A stretch of DNA of 64,000 bases from Sinomicrobium kalidii (GTDB lineage Bacteria > Bacteroidota > Bacteroidia > Flavobacteriales > Flavobacteriaceae), in the NCBI RefSeq assembly GCF_021183825.1, contig NZ_CP089211.1, positions 1,488,001 through 1,552,000 of the forward strand, read 5' to 3'. Each line of letters begins with the position of its first letter. Within the stretch, counting starts at the first letter, position 1. The notes under the pieces were generated by a model. That model saw only the letters and a list, made by a program, of their open reading frames with translations, ran no database searches and was not told where the DNA came from. Of this stretch, positions 9,572-18,533 are shown piece after piece. The position numbers were made by a program, and so were the translations under genes.

Positions 9572-10130
9572 ATGGAATCATTAAATCGGTGCGAATTAAC
9601 CGGAGAAAAACAATGCTTTCAGATTAAAGGCAAACCCAAATGCCGATATTATCTGTCTATATAAGGCGTATGTTAAGGATAGTGCATCATTCTACTATCA
9701 AACTCACGAAGGAGATTTTACGATTCGGGCTAAGGTTACAAGTATAGGTTCCAGTGCTTTTGACGCCTCTTTTTCAATGGTACGGCAAAATAGGACCAAA
9801 TAGATAAAACTTGCCGTAGAATTGGGAGTAGACCGGCAGTATAATGTTGTTTCTGTCGTTACCGATAAATGGTCGGACGATGCGAATGGGGAATTACTGG
9901 AAGAAAATAATTGCTGGCTACGAATTACCCGAAAGAATGATTTTTTCGGACTACACTATTCAACGGATGGAAAAATCTGGAGATTTGTGAGAGCTTTCGG
10001 AATCGATATGAATACGTCAATTTCCATAGGTTTTGGCATTCAGGCTCCCGCCGGCGATCATTGTAATGAAAGTATTGAAGAACTGTCTGTCTCTAACACT
10101 CCTGTTCAAAATTTCAGGGATGGAAGCTAA
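9572..10130 (+). pseudogene. Decayed DUF1349 (concanavalin A-like) gene
   Basis: The translated pieces match the DUF1349 family: DSASFYYQTHEGDFTIRAK, then IKLAVELGVDRQYNVVSVV, ITRKNDFFGLHYSTDGK and a C-terminal GIQAPAGDHCNESIEELSV. Two lesions are visible. The frame opened by the ATG at 9572 ends early, and the family sequence continues in another frame from about 9636. A TAG at 9801-9803 then sits where the family normally has the Trp of an N-W-I-K motif. The second half after the TAG (from 9822) could still be read as 102 residues, but it lacks the front of the domain. The gene is therefore probably inactive. The family's molecular function is not well defined. Confidence 0.8.
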
Positions 10131-10170
10131 CACAACGTGTTGAAATCATCAAAGACATTAGATAACCTTT

Positions 10171-10521
10171 CTACTCCTTGGTTTCTACTACAAAAGCCTT
10201 TAGTTCGGCCATTTTTCCGTCGCGAAATTGCCATACATCGCAGTAGGAGTAATGCCCCGTTTTTCCCTTTTTGTCTGTTATTTTGATTTCACCAATTGCA
10301 GTAACAAAATCATTTTCGGCAATTAAATTTTTGACATCGAATTTCGGGGGCTCTATGTAGTTTATTGCCATCCATTGCCTAACAGCTTCTTTTCCCTGCA
10401 GGGTTATATCGCCCACAAATGTCCATTCTGTATCTTCGGTGCAAAACGCCAAAAATCCTTCATAATCACCATTTGCAACAGCCTTATTCGCTTTTATCAG
10501 TATGTCCTTATTACTTCCCAT
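10171..10521 (-). CDS. SnoaL-like / NTF2-fold protein
   Basis: The 116-residue protein has the cone-shaped NTF2-like pattern: an N-terminal helix (DILIKANKAVANGDYEGFLAFCTED), then a strand with TEWTFVGD, and the late strands YSYCDVWQFRDGKMAELKAFV. This fits the SnoaL-like domain of ketosteroid-isomerase-type proteins. The length is normal for the family and no lesion is seen. It lies between two decayed genes on the opposite strand, which makes it a survivor in a degraded stretch. No substrate can be assigned. Confidence 0.85.
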   Translation of the reverse strand: MGSNKDILIKANKAVANGDYEGFLAFCTEDTEWTFVGDITLQGKEAVRQWMAINYIEPPKFDVKNLIAENDFVTAIGEIKITDKKGKTGHYSYCDVWQFRDGKMAELKAFVVETKE

Positions 10522-10734
10522 TAATCAAACCTTATTACAAGACTAACTTAAAAAAAATTATGGATACCATCCCGGTAAACAATCATAATTCTATCGGCAA
10601 AACAGCTAATGCAATGAAAACTAAAATCATGATTTATTGTTTTTAAATAATGGCTCAAAATTAGACAGGGAGATATACTTTATTATCTAAAAATAGTAGT
10701 ATACTTCTGTATAGTATCAATAATTTCAACGGGT

Positions 10735-11097
10735 ATGAACAGTTTTAAAGAAATTATAGGCCGGAAAGGAACAGAGCAACAATGCCCGCAGCGTTATGTT
10801 TTGGCTTTAACAGACACTTCGAATGTGATCAGCGGGAAGTGGAAGCTGCCCATAATAGCCTCATTATTGAGGGAAAAACCGTTTTAAGGATTTACTGGAA
10901 ACATCGAAAAAATAACTCCCAGAATGCTGTCGAAAGAATTGAAAGAACTGGAAATGAATGGCATCGTAGTTCGAAAAGTGTACGACCAGACACCGGTTTT
11001 AATACAATATGAACTAACAGCATCGGGAGAAAGCCTTGCCGATCTTATCGATGTTATGATAGACTGGGGTTTAACCCATCGAAGTAATGATTTGTAG
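10735..11097 (+). pseudogene. Disrupted HxlR-family transcriptional regulator
   Basis: Read from ATG 10735 to TAG 11095-11097, the frame gives a HxlR winged-helix protein: NVISGKWKLPIIASLLREKPF, then TPRMLSKELKELEMNGIV and the end YELTASGESLADLIDVMIDWG. A TAA at 10885-10887 interrupts it. The missing middle appears in the +1 frame as KDLLETSKK. This is explained by one extra T in the run at 10882-10885 and one missing A in the run at 10907-10912, two changes that restore the frame. The gene as written would stop after 50 residues. Both changes are in homopolymers, so a sequencing error is an alternative. HxlR proteins are small redox or aldehyde-responsive regulators. Confidence 0.8.
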
Positions 11098-11166
11098 ATT
11101 CGGATCGCTACCCTGTTTATTACCCTGTTGTGATCTAATTCATAAGCATCCAGACATCCACATGGT

Positions 11167-11754
11167 TTATTTTGGAATCAAATTCGGGTGAAGAAGTATA
11201 AATAAAAAAGATTCATACTTATCGCCCAACTCTTTTCTAAGGATCTTAAAGGCCTTTGTTATCTGCGCTTCGACTGTTTTTATGGAAATATCCAAGTACT
11301 CAGCAATTTCGACATTAGTAAGCCCGTCTTCCTTGCTCAAACTAAAAATCTGTTTACATTTAGGTGGCAATTTCATCACTTCCTTTTTTACCAGTTTTAT
11401 CATCTTGGTGATTGTGTCTTCATCTGTCTCCTCAACAATCTGATAGAGAGACTCCATATATTTCTGTTCCAGCAAAGTCACTGCCCTGTCTTTTCTGTAG
11501 GCACTTAAAAACTCATTATAAACTGATTTGTAGAGAAAGCTCTGAACGGAAAAATAGGTATCCAGTTTTTTCCGGGACCTCCATGTTTTCAAAAACACAT
11601 TTTGTATGATATCCTCTGTCTGGGTATGATCGTTAGTCAAGGTTTGTGCATAGGCATATAATCTGCCATGATAATGGTTCAACAAATACATGTATGCTTT
11701 ATTGTCCCCTTTTTTCAGTTGTTCTACTAAAAAATTGTTATCGTTAAAATCCAT
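11167..11754 (-). CDS. ECF RNA polymerase sigma factor (FecI-like), locus 2
   Basis: The 195-residue protein has sigma region 2 (about residues 22-90, DHTQTEDIIQNVFLKTW) and region 4 (about 125-175, LPPKCKQIFSLSKEDGLTN and ISIKTVEAQITKAF), with a hydrophobic C-terminal tail. It is divergent from the fecR gene at 12036. It probably controls the SusC-SusD-sulfatase-GH105 genes downstream of that fecR. The gene is more AT-rich than the sigma gene at 2802. Confidence 0.92.
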   Translation of the reverse strand: MDFNDNNFLVEQLKKGDNKAYMYLLNHYHGRLYAYAQTLTNDHTQTEDIIQNVFLKTWRSRKKLDTYFSVQSFLYKSVYNEFLSAYRKDRAVTLLEQKYMESLYQIVEETDEDTITKMIKLVKKEVMKLPPKCKQIFSLSKEDGLTNVEIAEYLDISIKTVEAQITKAFKILRKELGDKYESFLFILLHPNLIPK

Positions 11755-12035
11755 CGTTTCGGCTGTAGTGAATGTAAAAAGGTCAATAATATGTTACAGT
11801 CCGTAAAGTATTTATAGGCTGTCTAAATTTTATCCTTCGGTTTGTTTAAACCCTCAAAGAAAGCTTCATAATAATGCTAATATAAAAAAATATAGGAAAA
11901 AAAGTTAGGGTATTGTTAATCTGTTGCATTTTATATATAGAAATCATTTAAACTTTTCGAAAAAATCCAGCTTTTAGTTGTAGCGTTAAAAAGTTTAAAC
12001 GGGTTCAGATTGTTAATACATCAAGGCAGGTATAA

Positions 12036-13193
12036 ATGATAACTCCGGAAAAAGAACATTTACTGGTAAAATATTTTTCAAATGAAGCCACCGCAATTGA
12101 ACTGGATGAGCTTGAAAATTGGATTGGCAATCCCGAAAACGAGATCATATTAAAGGATTTTACCAAAGTACACTATGCCATAACCATTGCAATGAAAGAT
12201 TCAAATTCAAATAAAACCAAAGAACGCCTGTTTAATGAAATGAATAGGGACAAGAATATTTTTCGCAATGGTAAAATACAGTCTTTGCTCAAATATGCGG
12301 CTTTAGCCATTGTATTTATCGGTCTTGGCTATTTCTTCCGGCAGCATCCTTTCGAACCCGAAAACAAAAAAAGTGTAATCCCCGCTGAAGAGGCCATAAC
12401 ACTGGAAACAGATCATGGTGAAATCCAGAAACTGTCAAATACGGGATTTAACCAGATAAAAGACCATACCGGGAATATTCTGGGCGAGCAGAAAGGGAAT
12501 AAACTTGTCTATAATAAGAAGAGTACTATTAAAAAATTGACCTATAATACCCTTAAAGTCCCTTACGGGAAAAAATTTGATGTTTTGCTCTCTGACGGAA
12601 CCCGTGTTTTTCTGAATGCCGGGAGTTCTTTAAAATATCCGGTCCGGTTTTTAGAAGGAAAGCAGCGCCAGGTGTTTTTGGAAGGCGAAGCTTACTTTGA
12701 TGTAGTGCACGATTCAAAAACCTCATTTATGGTGGGGACACAGGAACTTGATGTAGAGGTTTACGGAACCAGGTTCAATGTTTCAAATTACGCTTCTGAT
12801 GCCGCTATAAATGTTGTATTAATAGAAGGGGCTGTCGGTCTTAACACTAAAACAAACGAATCTGAAAATACGGTAAGGCTTGAACCTGGTTTTAAGGGGA
12901 CCTTTGACAAAACGGGAAAAACACTTGCCACCGGGAAAGTGGATACAACGTTGTATACGGCATGGATGAACAACAATCTTGTATTTCGAAATACGCCTTT
13001 TAAAACCATCATAAAACAGCTTGAACGTCAATACAATATAGTAATAATAAATAATAATAAACAGTTAGGCGAAGAGGCTTTTAATGCCACCTTTGAAACT
13101 AAAAAAGAAACCATAGAACAAGTATTTGAATATTTTAGCAAGATTCATGATGTTGATTATCAGATATTCAACAACAAAATAATTATCAACTAA
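12036..13193 (+). CDS. FecR-type anti-sigma factor, locus 2
   Basis: The 385-residue protein has a cytoplasmic N-terminal segment, a membrane helix at about residues 88-105 (YAALAIVFIGLGYFF), the FecR domain with NTLKVPYGKKFDVLLSDGT and GEAYFDVVHDSKTSF, and the C-terminal STN-like part (NNLVFRNTPFKTIIKQLERQY). It matches the architecture of the locus 1 protein. It should restrain the sigma factor at 11167-11754 and receive the signal from the STN domain of the SusC at 13328. Confidence 0.92.
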   Translation: MITPEKEHLLVKYFSNEATAIELDELENWIGNPENEIILKDFTKVHYAITIAMKDSNSNKTKERLFNEMNRDKNIFRNGKIQSLLKYAALAIVFIGLGYFFRQHPFEPENKKSVIPAEEAITLETDHGEIQKLSNTGFNQIKDHTGNILGEQKGNKLVYNKKSTIKKLTYNTLKVPYGKKFDVLLSDGTRVFLNAGSSLKYPVRFLEGKQRQVFLEGEAYFDVVHDSKTSFMVGTQELDVEVYGTRFNVSNYASDAAINVVLIEGAVGLNTKTNESENTVRLEPGFKGTFDKTGKTLATGKVDTTLYTAWMNNNLVFRNTPFKTIIKQLERQYNIVIINNNKQLGEEAFNATFETKKETIEQVFEYFSKIHDVDYQIFNNKIIIN

Positions 13194-13252
13194 AATTACA
13201 ACATTAATTACCGGAAACACACAATCCGATCTGTTAGGGGTTAATCAAAAAA

Positions 13253-13274
13253 GGGAAACGCTGCCACGTTTCCC
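13253..13274 (+). promoter_or_regulatory. Perfect 8-bp hairpin between fecR and susC (locus 2)
   Basis: The arms GGGAAACG at 13253-13260 and CGTTTCCC at 13267-13274 are exact inverted copies with a 6-base loop CTGCCA. It is followed by no T-run and lies 53 bases before the susC ATG. The arm sequence is close to that of the hairpin at 4596-4621, and the loops share a TGnC core (TTGACG and CTGCCA). Confidence 0.6.
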
Positions 13275-13327
13275 GATCTAACAAAGCGAATACTCTAATA
13301 GAACATTCACTCACAATTTATAAAATT

Positions 13328-16300
13328 ATGAAAAAACAATTACAATCCTATGAGAATCCAGGGTGGGAATTCGATATTGACCTGAGAATGAAACTTACTT
13401 TTTTATTTATTATAATTACAATATTTGCGATTCATGCTGATCCAACATATTCGCAAGGCACAAAGATTTCCATTCACATGGAACAAGTGACAGTTTCTGA
13501 GGTATTTAATAAAATTGAAAGCCTCACCGAGTTTAAATTTATCTTCAAGACCAAAGATGTGGATCTACAGCGCAAGGTTTCTGTAAATGCTGAAAAGAAA
13601 GACATTCTCAAAATTTTAGAGATTCTTTTTCCGGATAAAAATGTTCATGTTGAAATTATTGACAGGAAGATCTTGATAAAAAGAAAAAAGGATTCTTCCT
13701 CACCCGGTTCAGGAATTCTGCCTGATAAAAAAAACATACAATTTGCTGTAAACGGAACAGTCAGGGATGAAAATGGGTTGCCATTGGCCGGAGCAAATAT
13801 TCTGGAAAAAGGCAGGAAAAATGGAACCCAGACTGATTTTGATGGTAAATTTACTTTAGAAGTTAATTCCGATGAAGCTGTTCTTGTTATTTCTTTTTTA
13901 GGGTTTGCCACTCAGGAAATTGATTTGGATGGTGAATCCGAAGTAGAGATTATTCTTAAAGAGGATAGCGCAGCTCTGGATGAGGTTGTTGTTATCGGGT
14001 TTGGAACGGAGAAGAAACGCGATCTGACCGGATCTGTTGCTTCTGCCGACGTTGAAGCTTTTAGTGAATTTCCGAATCCGAGTATTGCGCAAACTTTACA
14101 GGGAAGTGTTACGGGACTGAATGTAGGTGCTGTTACTTCTGCAGGCAGAGAACCCGAAATATCCGTAAGAGGAAGAACAACAATTAATGGTAATCGGGAT
14201 GTTTTTGTTGTATTGGACGGGATACCTTACTCGGGAAGTATTGCGGATTTAAACCCTAATGATATTAAATCCATAACGGTTTTAAAGGACCCCAGTAGTA
14301 AAGCTATTTACGGAGCGCAGTCTGCAAACGGAGTAATACTTGTGGAATCCAGGAAAGGAGCCCGCAAAAACTCCAAACCTGTTATAACTTACTCAAGTTC
14401 TTATACCACACAGATTCCTTCCAACGAACTTCGGTTATTGGACCGGGACGGCTTTATAGAAAAGTCGTATGACTATGATTTCGAACAAGCTTATGAAGCT
14501 CCGGATTATACAAACCTAAAACCTGACATTAGTTACATTGATATTGTGAATGATCCTGAACTCAGAAAGGGGTTCGAAAACGGAACGGACTATGACTGGT
14601 GGGAAAATGCCACCAATCCGGGTTTTATCATGACTCATGATTTAAGCGTTCAGGGAAATGATGGAAAAACTTCATATCTGCTTTCGGGTAACTACACTGA
14701 CCAACGGGGATTTATCATCAATGATAAGTTCAACAGGAAATCAGTCCGTTTAAATATTGAAACCGGGGTTACCGATTGGCTCAGCGTAGGTGCCAGGAGT
14801 GCCGCCATTTTTTCCGATCTATCCGGAAACTCACCAAATCTGAACGCCATAAGGTTTATGACCCCACTGGTTGAACCCCGCGATGAAGCGGGAGAGTTGA
14901 TCCTCAACCCTAACGGGACCCAAATATTGAATCCGTTTGTCACTGTTCTCGCTGACGACCTCGAGCATAGAAATACACTTATAGGAAATTTTTTCGCCGA
15001 TATTGACCTCGGGTTTATACCTGGTTTAAATTATAGAATAAATTATGGTAATTCATACTATTGGAACAAATATTTTCAGAGTAACAGATATGCTAACGCA
15101 CGTGCCGGGTCTGCTTTTAAAAGAAACACCAGTAAGTATGACTGGACGCTCGATAATATTTTTACCTATAAACGAAAATTCGCAGAAAAGCATGATATAA
15201 ACTTAACTTTTTTATTTGGAAGAAGGGGGGTGAGTTTTGAAGGATCTAAAGCAGAGGGTTCTAATTTTTCAAACCTTCGATTGGGGTACAATGACTTAAA
15301 CCAGGCGGCTGTCCAGGAAATTTTTTCAAGTGGTTATAAAGAAGATTATCTATATCAGATGGGGCGTGTAAATTATGTTTATGATGAAAAATATCTTCTT
15401 ACAGCTACGCTGAGAAGAGATGGTTTTTCAGGATTTGCCAAAAATAATAAAATAGCCATGTTTCCGTCATTAGCCTTAGGCTGGAACATAAGTCGCGAGA
15501 GTTTTTTTAAATCCGAATGGATCAATAATTTTAAAGTCAGGGGTTCTTACGGTGTGAGCGGAAACCTAGTAGACAGGTATTCTTCATTGGCCAGGATAAA
15601 TAGTTTTCCTGCAATTGTTTTTGGTGATGGAGGAACTACAGAATTCGGACAGGAAGTTCAGAATCTTTCAAATCCCAATCTGGGTTGGGAGAAAACAAAA
15701 GGATTTAATTTTGGCACTGATTTTTCCTTGTTTGACTTTCGTTTAAACGGGAGTATAGATTATTACTTTTCGCATACCTCAGACCTTATTTTTGATGTGT
15801 CTATTCCGCAGATAACGGGTTTTGATAATATTACCACAAATGTAGGTGAAGTAAGAAATTATGGCTTTGAAATTATTTTAGAAGGCAAGATTATCAGAAC
15901 TGATGCGTGGAAATGGAATATGAATTTTAATTTTTCCCTTAATCGCAATGAAATAGTCTCCCTTGTTAACCTTGATGCTAATCATGATGGACAAGAAGAG
16001 GATCTGGTATCCAGTGGTTTGTTTATAGGAGAATCTATCAATGCTATTTATGGGTATGAATCTGAAGGGATCATACAGATAGGTGATGATGTTCCTGACG
16101 GATTTTTAGTTGGTACTCATAGAATTAAAGATCAGAACGAGGATGGTAAAATTACCCCGGACGATAGAATTATTTTGGGAAGAAGAGAACCTTCATACAG
16201 ATTCAGCATTTTTAACGAAATAGGGTACAAAAATTTATCATTGCGTTTTTTTATCAACGCTGTTCAAGGCGGTAAAAACGGATATCTGGATGGAAATGAA

Positions 16301-16660
16301 CCTAACTTTGGTGGAGGTGATAACGGGAGACGCCGTAACATTTATGAAGGTATAGATTATTGGACGCCTTCCAACCCTGATGCCAAGTATCGTCGTTTGG
16401 ATCAGGCGCCTGCAACGGATTACACGCACTATGACAGCAGGAGTTTTATTAGGCTTCAGGATGTTTCTTTGGCCTATAGCTTTGATTCCGAATGGCTAAG
16501 AAGCAATGGTATTGGAAGTATGAAGTTTTTTTTAAGTGGAAAAAACCTATTGACCATTACGGATTGGAATGGCTGGGATCCTGAAACCGGAGCCGGTATA
16601 CAGGTGGGTGCAAGACCTCTTTTAAAAGGATTATCACTAGGGGTGAATATTAGTCTTTAA
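13328..16660 (+). CDS. SusC/RagA-type TonB-dependent receptor with STN domain
   Basis: The 1110-residue protein has an extended signal peptide ending near DPTYSQ (about residue 43), an STN domain (about 45-120, IHMEQVTVSEVFNKIESLTE), a carboxypeptidase-regulatory-like domain (about 138-215), and a plug with LDEVVVIGFGTEKKRDLTGS and VLKDPSSKAIYGAQSANGVI, both signatures of the SusC family. The barrel ends in LSLGVNISL. It should import oligosaccharides together with the SusD lipoprotein encoded 47 bases downstream. The STN domain links it to the FecR/sigma pair upstream. The coding sequence is AT-rich compared with the other receptor genes in the window. Confidence 0.95.
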   Translation: MKKQLQSYENPGWEFDIDLRMKLTFLFIIITIFAIHADPTYSQGTKISIHMEQVTVSEVFNKIESLTEFKFIFKTKDVDLQRKVSVNAEKKDILKILEILFPDKNVHVEIIDRKILIKRKKDSSSPGSGILPDKKNIQFAVNGTVRDENGLPLAGANILEKGRKNGTQTDFDGKFTLEVNSDEAVLVISFLGFATQEIDLDGESEVEIILKEDSAALDEVVVIGFGTEKKRDLTGSVASADVEAFSEFPNPSIAQTLQGSVTGLNVGAVTSAGREPEISVRGRTTINGNRDVFVVLDGIPYSGSIADLNPNDIKSITVLKDPSSKAIYGAQSANGVILVESRKGARKNSKPVITYSSSYTTQIPSNELRLLDRDGFIEKSYDYDFEQAYEAPDYTNLKPDISYIDIVNDPELRKGFENGTDYDWWENATNPGFIMTHDLSVQGNDGKTSYLLSGNYTDQRGFIINDKFNRKSVRLNIETGVTDWLSVGARSAAIFSDLSGNSPNLNAIRFMTPLVEPRDEAGELILNPNGTQILNPFVTVLADDLEHRNTLIGNFFADIDLGFIPGLNYRINYGNSYYWNKYFQSNRYANARAGSAFKRNTSKYDWTLDNIFTYKRKFAEKHDINLTFLFGRRGVSFEGSKAEGSNFSNLRLGYNDLNQAAVQEIFSSGYKEDYLYQMGRVNYVYDEKYLLTATLRRDGFSGFAKNNKIAMFPSLALGWNISRESFFKSEWINNFKVRGSYGVSGNLVDRYSSLARINSFPAIVFGDGGTTEFGQEVQNLSNPNLGWEKTKGFNFGTDFSLFDFRLNGSIDYYFSHTSDLIFDVSIPQITGFDNITTNVGEVRNYGFEIILEGKIIRTDAWKWNMNFNFSLNRNEIVSLVNLDANHDGQEEDLVSSGLFIGESINAIYGYESEGIIQIGDDVPDGFLVGTHRIKDQNEDGKITPDDRIILGRREPSYRFSIFNEIGYKNLSLRFFINAVQGGKNGYLDGNEPNFGGGDNGRRRNIYEGIDYWTPSNPDAKYRRLDQAPATDYTHYDSRSFIRLQDVSLAYSFDSEWLRSNGIGSMKFFLSGKNLLTITDWNGWDPETGAGIQVGARPLLKGLSLGVNISL

Positions 16661-16707
16661 ATGAAACAACTAATCTTCAACATAAATAAGTTTAAATATA
16701 ATGGATT

Positions 16708-18429
16708 ATGAAATATATATTCAGAAACTTTAGTACACCTTTGGCTATTTTAACTATAGCATTGGCTTTTAACAGTTGTAATGAGGATAAAATACTCGGA
16801 GAAGAACCTGTCGATTTTTCTTCTCCGGAAAATTCTTTTAGTACGATGGATGACTTTAATTCTGCGATCTATGCCTTGTATAATAGGGCACAAAATATTC
16901 TGTCCGGAGGCGAATATAGACCCTTAGATTATATCTATGGCACCGATCTGGGTTATAATGGGGCTAATCAACTCAATCAGCGTTTCGGAAGTTATCCAGC
17001 CTGTTTGACACCGCAAAACGGACAAATCGGTTATCACTGGAATAATTATTATAAAATAATTTCTTCTTCAAATATTATTCTGGAAAATTTGGAAAATGCT
17101 GAAATAACCGAGGATCAGCGAACCTTTATCAAGGCTAATACTTTAATATTTAGGGGTCTGTCCTATAGGAATCTGGCTTATTTATATGGAGGTGTTCCAA
17201 TTGAATTAGAAGAAGTAACCGCTCCTGAAGTCGATTATACCAGGGCATCCAGAGAGGATGTCTATGCACAGGCTGCAAGTGATTTAAATTTTGCAGCTGA
17301 GAATCTTCCGGGAATATCCGAGGTCATGGATGGTAAGGTCTCAAATTTAGCAGCATATCATTTACTGGCAGAAGTGTACGTTACTATGGGGCGTTGGCAA
17401 GAAGCTATCAGTGCAGCTTCTGTAGTTATTAATGATCCCGATACACAATTAATGACAGAACGATTTGGTTCCAGAAGTAGTGAACCCGGGGATGTTTACT
17501 GGGACTTATTCAGGCGAAACAATCAAAATAGATCATCCGGGAATACTGAAGGAATCTGGGTATGGCAGCAGGAGGTTGATGTGCCCGGAGGAAGATTGTC
17601 TTCCAGTAGTAGGGATGGTAGCAGTGCTCAGTTAGAAAGAGATGTTTCGCCTCGCCCGTGGAGCTTCCCTTATCAGGATCCAAATGGTGTTAATCCATTT
17701 TTATCTTTAGGAGTTTCAGATTATACCGGGGGAAGGGGTATTGGTAGGTTTAGGGGGACCAATTACTATATCTATGATATATGGAATGGTAGTTCTGAAG
17801 AAAATGACATGCGTAATTCCCGTTTCAATTTCATCCGTGACGTAGCATTTAATAATCCTGAATCTGTCTGGCATGGCCAAAATTTATCCGATCACAGAGA
17901 TTTATTTCGTCAAAAGGCAATAGATACCATTCGATATTTTTATCCCTACCCATCAAAAGTCACTACCCCCGGCAACCACCCTCCGGAACTTTTTGTCAAT
18001 CCGGAATTAAAAACTTTGAATGCAGCAGCTGCAGGCAGCACCTATACCGATCAATATTTTATAAGGCTGGCTGAGACCTATTTATTAAGAGCTGAAGCGT
18101 ATCTGGGTATTGGCGATAAAAGCGCTGCGGCAGCAGACATTAATACAGTGAGGAACAGAGCCCGGGCAACTCCCGTATTGCCAGGTGAAATTGATATAAA
18201 TTATATATTGGACGAACGTGCACGTGAACTAGGGATAGAGGAAAAACGCAGGCTTACCCTACAACGTCTTGGCTTATTGTATGAACGGGTGAGCCGTTTA
18301 AATGACGGAAACCCCATGTCAGGTAACTTTGGATTAGATATTCAACCTTTTCACGAATTATGGCCAATACCGGCAAGTGAAATTGAAAATAACACAGGTG
18401 CAGAACTTGAACAAAATCCCGGTTATTGA
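16708..18429 (+). CDS. SusD/RagB family glycan-binding lipoprotein
   Basis: The 573-residue protein has a lipoprotein signal with lipobox FNSC (Cys about residue 24). It follows with SusD-type TPR helices and the C-terminal RagB/SusD domain, whose signature ETYLLRAEAYLGIGDKSAAAADINTVRNRA is seen in part at about residues 455-485. The tail FHELWPIPASEIENN plus EQNPGY is diagnostic for the family. It would sit on the outer face of the outer membrane as the lid of the SusC transporter and bind the glycan substrate. Confidence 0.95.
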   Translation: MKYIFRNFSTPLAILTIALAFNSCNEDKILGEEPVDFSSPENSFSTMDDFNSAIYALYNRAQNILSGGEYRPLDYIYGTDLGYNGANQLNQRFGSYPACLTPQNGQIGYHWNNYYKIISSSNIILENLENAEITEDQRTFIKANTLIFRGLSYRNLAYLYGGVPIELEEVTAPEVDYTRASREDVYAQAASDLNFAAENLPGISEVMDGKVSNLAAYHLLAEVYVTMGRWQEAISAASVVINDPDTQLMTERFGSRSSEPGDVYWDLFRRNNQNRSSGNTEGIWVWQQEVDVPGGRLSSSSRDGSSAQLERDVSPRPWSFPYQDPNGVNPFLSLGVSDYTGGRGIGRFRGTNYYIYDIWNGSSEENDMRNSRFNFIRDVAFNNPESVWHGQNLSDHRDLFRQKAIDTIRYFYPYPSKVTTPGNHPPELFVNPELKTLNAAAAGSTYTDQYFIRLAETYLLRAEAYLGIGDKSAAAADINTVRNRARATPVLPGEIDINYILDERARELGIEEKRRLTLQRLGLLYERVSRLNDGNPMSGNFGLDIQPFHELWPIPASEIENNTGAELEQNPGY

Positions 18430-18533
18430 GTGTTAAGGGCAGCAAAGCAGGTCCTTTGCCGCAGATACTCTTTTTATGATCCGGATCCTATAACAATTAG
18501 TACTCTGAACTGTTGATTAACATGAAATTTTAA

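Noticed and set aside
10782..11012. A 76-codon frame overlapping the HxlR remnant
   Set aside because: It is in a different frame from the HxlR motifs and its translation has no recognisable domain.
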